A DNA stretch of 64,000 nucleotides from Caprimulgus europaeus (Eukaryota > Chordata > Aves > Caprimulgiformes > Caprimulgidae): contig OU015523.1 in assembly GCA_907165065.1 (NCBI GenBank), positions 44,505,702-44,569,701 on the forward strand, read 5' to 3'. The stretch's first letter is position 1. The number at the start of each line of letters is the position of its first letter. A model generated the notes under the pieces. That model worked only from the letters and a program-made list of their open reading frames with translations. It did not search any database and was not told the DNA's origin. Shown here piece after piece: positions 28,357-64,000 of this stretch. The position numbers were made by a program, and so were the translations under genes.

Positions 28357-31346
28357 CAGCCCTTCAATCTACCCAGGAGCACCAGCCAGCCCTCTGCTTC
28401 CAATACAGAGGGAATTTCATGGAGTAGTATAATCAATGAATCAATGTCACCTCATCTCTTAGGGGGGGAGCAGGGGAATAATAAAAATCTACACCGAACT
28501 TGTAAGTTAAATACTTACATAAGCTCATAGTTCAGATAGCATTAGAAGTCAGCAGTTCCCATCTCACTTCATGCTAAGATATCGTTGTGTCATACTGAAC
28601 AAAAGAAATCAGTGACTGTACAAAAGAACTAAAAAATTATCATATTGCCATGTCTATAAAAAAAGAGACAAAGAATTGCACAAATATTTAGCCCATTCTA
28701 CACCTTATTCTAAAATCCTGTGAGCACTTCTGTCAAATGATCCAAACGAGCACTTGAAGAAAATAGAAAATAACGGTATTTATGTTGTTCTAAGGGATGA
28801 GCTCTGGCTATTAAAGCCGAACATGCCTGTGAGATGGGTTATTTACAGACATGCTGGAAACCTGCAAAATTTTTGATCAGAGGCCTGAGGGGCACCAAGA
28901 GGCCTCAGCTGCCCTGAGCAGCATCCCCCTATCCTCCTCAGCCCCCCTGCACATGGGCCCAGGACATCCCTGCAAGCACAGCCCTGTCCCCTGAAGGTTC
29001 CCTTCGCAGGCAGGGGGGCAGAGGACCCTGGTCATCGTTATGTCCCCAGTCCTGCCTGGCCCCGTCTCCAGCGCCATGTTGCAGCAGTGTCTCTGCTGCT
29101 GCTGACTGGACTCTGGACCGGATTTGTTACCCCACCTCCTCTGAGACTATCGGTGGTCCCTGCCAGTCATCACTCCAGCCCTGATCAGAGCACCCTGTCA
29201 GAAAGGGGACAGTGCTGCCCATGCTGTGTGTGTCCTCAGCCCCAGTTTCTTCGCCCTCGCTGGCAGAGTACCACTCAAGCTGCTCCCTGACATCAGGCAC
29301 AAGGAACAACTGCATTCATTTGTTAGACAAGAGCATTTCATGAATGCATCAGAAGTCATCCACACTACAACAGACAGGTAAGGAAGAACAAACATTCCTG
29401 GAGACTTACCTCCCAGCTCCTACAGAAAACACTTCAAGGGACTGCCAGGCTCAGGGAGACCACCAACTGTTTCCTCTGTTCATTTCACTGGCTCACACAT
29501 CAACCTCTCTGCTCCAGCAATATGGGAGGGTGCACTAGGAAGTCTGCTGGAAAAGTTTCGAACAGCACAGCTAATTCATAGCAACACTGCCCACGAGCAG
29601 AGGCGGATCTGATACAGAGAGTTTATCAGTCACCCAATAGCTACTTGAAGCATATAAACATTTAAAAAAAACAAACAAACCAAACCAACAAAAAACCTCC
29701 CCAAACATCCCCCCAACCACCCCAACATTGTAGAAGGCAGGGAAAGGCATTCCCTTGAAACTTTTTCCAACTATGGAAGTGCTATGTTGGAAACAGAATC
29801 ATTGAGGTGGTGTTCTTGCAGGAAGATTTATTTATAGGACAAGAATCTGGCTGCTAATGCTGCACGACCCAGTGCTGCAGGTCTGACATACACAAAACCT
29901 CTGCTGAAATCCAGAGTGGTTGTGACTGAGAACTGGAGATCGGAATGGAATTTTGCCACGGTGCTCATTTCCTTATCACTGCCAATGTCTAGGGTCAATG
30001 CTAAAATGGAAATTAATACTGAAGTATTTTAATACTTGTGTCATATATTTAAAAATATTTTTTCTTTTTGCATATCATAGTTTTAAATATAATTATTAAT
30101 ACATTGTATGAAAACATTGTATGTACCACCATTCATAAGGCTACAACAGATGCATCAAGAAAGCATGATATTTTACATGCTATCAGCAAACGTGCACCAG
30201 ACCCTGGACATGAACAGTACTAGATTAGAGGGCTGTCAAGTCTGATGCCAGAAGTACCAGATGAACTATGAGTATCATCTCAAATCCAGAGACATCAGCC
30301 ATGCATGAATAAAGTGGCCCAGCTCTATGGCATTGCATCGGGGACAGGTATTTGGAAAGATGGAGGACAGGCGGTAAATTCCCAGTGTTTCAAACCAACA
30401 GGTTACTGCCCAGCCCTGTTTTATTCCTTGAATAACCACCAATACAGAAACTGATTCCACTGCGTGAATAAGGCCTAGTCTACTAAAAAGGCACCAGTTT
30501 AAAGGAGTTTCTTAAAACTTTCACTCAACTCCTACCCTTTTATGGAAATCTCCATTTCGGAAAGCTCACACAAAAGCTGTAGCTGACACGTAAAGTCAGA
30601 AAGAGTTTGCTTTGGTTTATTGAATGAGTTAAGGCAGTCTAATTTAGAAGTCATTTCACCTCAATCAGAAGATCTCCTCAAAGCCCTGGTGAAATCAAAA
30701 GAATTTTTCAGATTAAACTGTACTCGAACTGTGGATCCATGGTGCAAGAAATATTTAAGACACATATGTAGTCGAGGAGCTATATACTAATTTTATTTGT
30801 AAAATAGTTTTCCTAACAGCAAAATACTGTAATTTTATAAAAGTTAGCAAAAATTGACGCATTTCTAACAGAAACAAGAAAACTATTTCTACTTTTATTG
30901 AATTATTCAATTATCTTTTCATTATGGAAGCTATAGGTATGAACCACACCAGATTTCAGTGCCAGACAGGTCATTCAATAAATATATCACTCTACCATTA
31001 AAATCTGAAGGACAGTGAAAAAGTTTCATAAAACTACTGAAAAAATATAAGCGTTTTTGGCTCTCTCTGAGGTTTGGAAATAGTAATATCTACATATAAC
31101 AAAGCTCTTGGCATTTACAAGAATGATTGTATAGAACAGTAACAGCAGAATTTGTTAGTAGTAAACCAGAAGAACCAAGTTTCCAGTACAACATTTCTAG
31201 TAAAAAAAATTCAGAAGTTCAGCCTATTTCTTAAATCCTACAGAAGACTTCTGCAAGGAGGGGAAACTTAAATTACTAATTTAATATTTGATAAGGCCAT
31301 TACATATCCTAACTTGCAAGAAAATACATGACCTATATTGTATATA

Positions 31347-31562
31347 ATCACAGAATGGCAGAGTTGGAAGGGACCTCAGGAGATCATCTAGCCCAACCCC
31401 CCTGCCAAAGCAGGTTCCCTACAGCAGGCTTCACAGGAAAGCGTCCAGGTGAGTTTTGAACATCTCCAGAGATGGAGACACCACAACCTCTCTGGGCAGC
31501 CTGTCCCAGTGCTCTGTCACCCTCACAGTAAAGAAGTTTTTCCTTAAGTTTGTCTGGAACTG
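31347..31562 (-). mobile_element. CR1 LINE 3' tip, antisense
   Basis: A short 3' end copy from 'atcacagaatggcagagttg' to about 'ttaagtttgtctggaactga'. It abuts a second CR1 piece in the opposite orientation at 31559-31562. Confidence 0.88.
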
Positions 31563-31960
31563 ATGTCATTGTGAGGACACTCTTGAAAACCTTTGATTGA
31601 TCAAGGCAAATGAGAGACGTGCTTGAAGACTGGATGAAAGCAGATGTCACTCCTATCATGAGGAAGAAGAAGGAGGAGGATCCACAGAGCTACAGGCCAG
31701 AGGGTTTGGATCCCGACAGGACCAGAGGCACTGGGCACAAACTGAAGCACAGGAACATCAGGAAACACTTTTCTGTGACAGTGACTGAGCCCCTGCACAG
31801 TATGCTCAGGTGAGTTGTGGAGTCTTCATCCTTCAAGGTACTCAAAAGCTGTCTGGACATGGTCATGAACAGCTGGCTCTAGGTGGCCCTGCTTGAGCAC
31901 GTGGAGTAGATCAGATGACTTTCAGAGGTCCCTTCCAGCCTCAACCATTCTGTGAATAAT
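31559..31960 (+). mobile_element. CR1 LINE, internally deleted, sense
   Basis: The 5' part ('ctgatgtcattgtgagg' to 'cacagagctacaggccag') matches the start of the RT region seen at 44630-44755. The sequence then jumps near 31700 to the 3' region ('aggaccagaggcactgggca') and ends at 'caaccattctgtgaat'. It belongs to the same subfamily as the copy at 44275-46084 and has lost roughly the RT core. Confidence 0.85.
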
Positions 31961-32027
31961 CACTGCACATCTTTAAAGATTTTAAATTAACAAAGGCAGG
32001 ATGACAATCTCCAGAACAGCAGCTTAC

Positions 32028-32263
32028 TTAGACAGCAAAGCAACCGTGCCTAGTTTTGTAGACCTGAGGATTAAAAGCTATGATTATGAGCTTGAGAGCA
32101 TACTGCTGATGCTGGCCATCTCTGACTGCATACCACCAGCGTGTGTCCTCAGTCTTAAATGAAGGAGCAATGACTTGAAGCTCAATGAAATTATCATTTC
32201 TCAAATCTAAATCAGGATCCAAACCTTCTACATCAAAGTTGTAGCAGATTTGCACCTTGTGGA
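32028..32263 (-). CDS. Unassigned coding-like ORF or orphan exon
   Basis: The frame runs from just inside a TAA near 32272 to a TAA at 32030-32028, about 75-80 residues. Its composition looks like real protein: DPDLDLRNDNFIELQV, a Trp-Trp-Tyr core (TRWWYAVRDGQHQQYALKL), then a hydrophobic strand and the end HGCFAV. An AG acceptor at GGTGTAG| (about 32264) would splice in phase 1, the phase that exon 11 donates, so an alternative terminal exon of the BEN gene is possible. It has no BEN similarity and I do not recognise the family. It lies just past the candidate poly(A) site. Other readings are a gene-fragment pseudogene or a chance ORF. Confidence 0.3.
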
Positions 32264-32307
32264 CATCTACACCAGTGGATTAGGCTGAACAGCAGACCAA
32301 GACCTGG

Positions 32308-32943
32308 ATGAAGTATTTTCTTTAATTTTCATAAAGAAAAACCAGAATCAGCCATTGGACTGTTTGTTCAGGATGCTTTTTTATGCTTTTGTAAAGCTAA
32401 ATCAGAGCAAAGAAAATATTAGCAACTGTACTTACATTGTTGTCTGCCTCTTTCCTTATCCTACGACAAGGACTGCTATAGAAGGCAAAAAAGTAAGGGA
32501 TATAAAGAGTTAGCTAAATGCAGTAATTTTTTTTTTTCCTTTCTATGATAGATATTTTTTCTTAAAATTTAGACAGACAATTTAGCTGGCTATGAGTCTT
32601 CCTCCAAGGAGGACCATTCTTCCCTTTCCATATTTCTACTTCTGCTGACTTGATGCGCAACACATCTTTTGTAATCAGATTAATCTTTCGGAGTCAACAA
32701 TCATGAGGGGAAAGCACATTGCAAATGCTACAGGGAACAGTGGAAGTAATTTCTGAGGAGCACAAATGCTACTTATACAAGCACTTAAGGTTCCCAAGTC
32801 TTCTGCTAACTTTGGTCTCATGAAATAATGCTATTTAGTGCTGCTGACAATTCAATATGATAGGACAACTCAAAGTGATAGGCTTCTATGCGGGATTCAT
32901 AAAAACTTGCTAAATTAAGATTTGAGACAGATGTTAGAGAGCT
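32308..32943 (-). other. Probable 3'UTR of the BEND2-like gene with candidate poly(A) signal
   Basis: The sequence after the stop codon has no long frame. The first good signal on the minus strand is ATTAAA at 32326-32321. It is followed by a CA near 32309 as a possible cleavage point and then a G/T-rich stretch (GGTCTTGGTCTGCTGTT). That would give a 3'UTR of about 635 nt. AATAAA hexamers also occur on the minus strand at 30621-30616, 30899-30894 and 30797-30792, so longer forms are possible. Confidence 0.45.
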
Positions 32944-60097
<27,154 letters not shown>

Positions 60098-60600
60098 GGC
60101 TCGCTGGGGCGGCGGAGCGTGGGGTCCTTCGCGGGCGGACAGGGCGGCGGAGCGAGCCGGGGCTCCGGCACAGGCAGGTGTGGCCGGAATGCGGCGTTGG
60201 GAACGGAAGCGGCTTCTCCGACGTGAGCAACAAACTGTTTTGAAGCAGTGCGGCTGCGCGGGGGCGCGCCTGGCGAACGGAGCCGGGGGGGCGGTGACGC
60301 CGCCTCCCTCAGCCGCCCTCCCGCCCGCCCGCGGCCGGCCTTGGCCCGTTCGCTGGAAGTGCGATGTCGGGCGCCGGCTGTCGCGTTACGGAAAGCGACC
60401 CGGCGTTATCTGCCCTCGCCTTGGTTCCGTGCCGCTGCCACCCTCCCTGCGCGCCTGGGCCTGGCCAGCGGCAGCGGGTTCGGCTTCACAGAGTCTCCTC
60501 CGACCGCAGGAAGATGGAGGGCTGCCAAGCTGCTCTCCGAGCCTCTGGGAGGGCACAGTCGTGGGCAGCTGCAGGTGCAGCCTCCGCGTTTCTCAAAATG

Positions 60601-63600
60601 AGGAGCCTCTTGTGCCTGCCATCCACCGCCCCAGGTTTCAGCGTGCAGTAACGTCTGCTTAACGTACCGTGCTGTTGGATTCAGTTTGGGTTCTTCATAA
60701 ACCACTCGTTGGAATGGGAGAAATCGAGTTACAGAGGGGTGTTAACATCTGCAAAAGGTTGTCCTCACGTCAGGTATCGGGGCTACAGTTCATACAGGAA
60801 CACTGTGGGCCTTTGGGAGGGATGAAATGTAGGAATTTCCACCTCACCTACCTATATTAGCAGTTTTGTGCGTTTTATGCCAACCCCTTTTTTTATTTTT
60901 CTTAATTCAGGACTGGGGATAGCAGGGTTGGCAGTGTCAGAACAACCTGCCCAGACATCCCCTGGGTGTGCTCACACTCCCCTCTGGAGGCATGGGGACC
61001 TCTCTTGGGGGCTAGGTTTGAGGAGGTATTGGAAGAAGATCCAGGATGGTGATGGGACCTTGTCTGCTCATGGCCTGGGGCAACAAAGTGCCCTCTGACA
61101 GCTGCAGCTCTGCAGCGCCATGGAGATACTAAAGCAAGGCAGCAGATGGGCATTACCTGCAGGCCCAGCCAAGAGGCCTGCCAGGAGTTGAAAGAGATGC
61201 CTGGGAAGTGCTGTGCAAGGACAGAGGATGGTGTGATCGGTCCTCTTTGGTTGTATTTTTTAACAGAAGCTAGTATTCCCTCACTAAAAGCTGGTCTGCA
61301 CACCCACAAAGGAGTAGGAGAGACAGTGGCTCGGGGGACCCCCAATTCACACCTTGTCCTGGCTACTCCCAGGCCTATTTCAGGGGCCATCAGCCCATCA
61401 GAAGCTCATCTCCACATGCCCAGAGGAGCGCAGGAGCATGAAAGCAGGCAGGAACCTAAATTACAGACTCAGAAGAACAAACACCCTGCTCAGGCCCCTC
61501 CCAGGGCTGCCCCAGTAGAGCCTCATGCCCAGTGTTCAGGCGTGAAACCCCATCAAATGAGTCACCATTGGAGCACCATTTGAGAGGGAACAAAGGGAAT
61601 GAGAGGGTGTTGCCTAGGGATATGGGGCATGTTACAGGGGAAGAGCATTTCAGGATTGTGTAGGACTTAAGGGATGTTTAGGGGAGGACCCAAAAGTAGG
61701 GAAGGGGATGGATTGAGGTGACTTGGGGAAGAACAAGTGTATCATCAAATTTCTTTCTAGCTCTTTCCTGTGATGAGAGTTCTCTGTTCTGTGCACAAGT
61801 GTGTGTATGGGGGTCAGAGGGCCCCTGTGCCTGTGGTGCACCAATGGAACAAGTGTGGGTGTGCAAGTGAGCGTGTGAGAGCTGGCAAGGTCAAACTGGA
61901 CTATCCAGACAGTAGGTGAAGCGGCCAGGGAGCCAGGGGTGTGTCTAGAGGAAAAACCATGGGGCAGCTGGTGACCAGGGAAGTCCTGGCCAGCTGCTGT
62001 AGAGCGGGGGCTGAGATGGTCTGTGCCAGCAACTGCAGTGAGACTTCAGCCTCAGGAACTCCCGTGTGCCAGCAACTGGGGATACTGGGATCCAGGGCCA
62101 ACTACTTGGGCAAATGGAGTCAATGCTTCCTGTATCACTTTCTGATCTTTAGCAGGTTTTAAAAGCCTTTTCTCACTTTGACATAGACAGCAAGGTGGAA
62201 GACCAGCATCCACAAGCCCCATCTTGAACTGATTCAGTGCAGTACATCCAGTTTCTTGCCCAAGTTTCTTCACCAAAACATATCAGAATTTTCCGATGCT
62301 TTCCAGTTGAAGTATTAGGCTGAAAGTGCATCAAGAGTTTCACTTTCCTGTAAAGCTCAAGGTGATAGGGGGCCCAGCCAACAATGCTGTATTTAATCAG
62401 CTTTTCTCTTCCCTTTATTTTTTTATGCAGAAACAGAGGAACTTTTTTATGATAAGGACAACATTTTGTTTGGATGTAAGGAAGCAGTCCCTGAAAAGAA
62501 TGATTTGGGAACAGGTGGGTCTTGGGAAGCCACAGAAGCTGAATGGGTACCGAGACACAGACTGAGAAGTGAAGTACCAGGGCGAGGGATAGGGGATACT
62601 GCTGACTGTGGAAAGGAAGTACTCAGGGCAAGGATAAAGAAATGTTGGGTTTGAAAGGAAAAAGATGGTTGGATATCTGATTTCCATAGTCTTGTGGGAC
62701 AATGGTATTTGGAAGACCTCAGAGAAGAAAGAGAGAGGAGTATGATATTTAGGAAGTGAAGCTAAATTAAAAGGAATTATGTGATAGACCAGAAGTCATA
62801 ATGTGATTGTTCTGAGTTACAGCATGCTGGTTTGGAAAGTTTTGTCTTGAAGATATAAAGTGGCAGGCATTCCTCTATAGTTCTACAAATATTGTTTCAG
62901 TGGCTTACTAATCTTCTAGAAGGCAGGATGGATTTGAAAAGAAAATGGAAGGAAGTGGAGGTAGGCAGGAGGTTGTTATTGGGAAAGGAGTCAGCTAATA
63001 GTTAATGCATTTGAATTCAGAATCATGGTTTCAGAAGGAGTGAGAAAACCTGATATACAAAGAGCTTCTTTTTTCTTGGATCAGTTTTCACAGGAAATTT
63101 CCTGAAATTAATTTGTTGGCCATCTTTCCTAGTACTTACAGTTATTGGATCCAGTAAAATAAAAATATAAGTTTACCTGCTTTATCTGTTTCTCTAATGT
63201 CTTCATTTCAGGTTTGAAACTTGGTATTTTGTAGAGTTGATCATTTCAAATGACAAGTTGTAGCATAACTCCAGTTACACACTGGTCTTCATAGATCCCA
63301 AAACGTTTTTTGTGCATTGGGTTGAGGAAAGTAACAGAAATTACAGCCTAAATTTACTTTATCAGGATTTATTTGATGATTCAGCTGGCTTCGCAAAGTG
63401 AAACGCACAGAAATGGATCACGATATTAAGATAATATGGTTTGTCATTGGTACTTAGAGGGTACAGTCTGTATTTCATTTACTTTGCTTTGGGTCAGCTA
63501 TTATCTACCAAACCTGAGAAAGCAGTGAAAGTGTGAAGCTCAATCTAGAGGATTCTACCATTCTAGAGGCTCTACCATTCTTAAATGGTCATAAAGCTAT

Positions 63601-64000
63601 TTGTTTTCATTACCTATAATGAAGAAACTATATAAGAGGTGTCTTACTGCTGCTAAGATTTTAATTAATACTGAGGAGAACATTAAAGGACGAACACGAA
63701 ATACTACTAATAATATAGTAGTCCTGTGCCAGCCTATTAAATATATAAATAAACTTACCACTTAGGAACTGAGTATCATGTTCCTACAGATTTTGAATGT
63801 CCTTTACTCATAAAAATGTTTTGATCTGATTTTTTCAGGTTTGGGGGCGTGTAACAGAACTAAGCCACTCGACCTAGATTCAGTGTGAGTCGTGAACAAA
63901 CTGGCCAAGCCACAGGTTCAGTCATGTCAGTTAATTTTCTCAGTCTCAGTGAAGAGCGTAGTGCGAATTTCCACAGGAAAGTCATTGGATAATTGCTGCT
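60601..64000. other. Region upstream of the BEND2-like gene
   Basis: Beyond the island the sequence returns to AT-rich and CpG-poor. Only the splice-flanked segments at 62431-62514 and 62920-62960 hint at exons on the plus strand. I see no exon of a neighbouring minus-strand gene. Confidence 0.4.
62431..62514 (+). CDS. Candidate internal exon of a divergent plus-strand transcript
   Basis: An 84-nt open segment lies between a strong acceptor (long T-rich tract, TTTTTTATGCAG|) and a donor ACAG|GTGGGT. Read in phase 1 it gives TEELFYDKDNILFGCKEAVP and continues EKNDLGT, an acidic protein-like composition. Another frame is also open, so coding status is uncertain. A short frame in the CpG island (ATG at 60189, donor AC|GTGAGC at 60222) would splice in the same phase. 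A further possible 41-nt exon lies at 62920-62960. All of this is inference from splice signals; it may be noncoding or chance. Confidence 0.2.

Larger units (their letters stand above)
27046..31346. other. No gene recognised
   Basis: Holds the palindrome at 27909 and the CTCF-like site at 28341. Otherwise it is AT-rich sequence with an A/C-rich tract at 29666-29730. Confidence 0.5.

Overview
The window is vertebrate nuclear DNA, and almost certainly from a bird. It carries many CR1 LINE copies whose 3' ends finish in the short ATTCTATG-type octamer typical of avian CR1. It has small exons in 0.6-8.5 kb introns, and one sharp CpG island in an otherwise AT-rich background. I see no bacterial-type genes, CRISPR arrays, rRNA, tRNA or endogenous retrovirus.

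The one gene I can reconstruct with confidence is on the minus strand, from a start codon at 60097 to a stop at 32944. It has 12 coding exons with consensus GT-AG splice sites and intact phase throughout (2,061 nt, 686 residues). The protein has an acidic N-terminus, a basic nuclear-localisation-like patch, a short helical exon, a Ser/Pro/Gln-rich linker, and two BEN domains, each encoded by a two-exon module. A double-BEN protein with this layout best fits BEND2, a nuclear DNA-binding/chromatin protein with germline roles in mammals. The BEN family assignment is strong; orthology to BEND2 itself is inferred.

Layout. 1-32.3 kb: no convincing protein-coding gene. This part holds unique sequence, an old CR1/L3-like copy (11.8-12.5 kb), CR1 copies at 13.6-14.5, 18.9-19.8, 26.5-27.0 and 31.3-32.0 kb, a 190-bp polypyrimidine tract (5.4 kb), a 32-bp palindrome (27.9 kb) and a CTCF-like site (28.3 kb). 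32.0-32.3 kb: an unassigned coding-like minus-strand ORF just past a good candidate poly(A) site for the BEN gene. 32.9-60.1 kb: the BEN gene, with CR1 copies in introns 1, 2, 6 and 11. One copy in intron 1 contains a 39-bp near-perfect hairpin and a second nested inverted repeat. 59.4-60.6 kb: CpG island covering exon 1 and probably acting as a divergent promoter. 60.2-64 kb: mostly unassigned, with one or two weak plus-strand exon candidates that would suit a transcript leaving the other side of the island.

The best leads are the exact exon-pair duplication that made the two BEN domains, the hairpin pair in intron 1, the orphan ORF after the gene's 3' end, and the possible divergent transcript.
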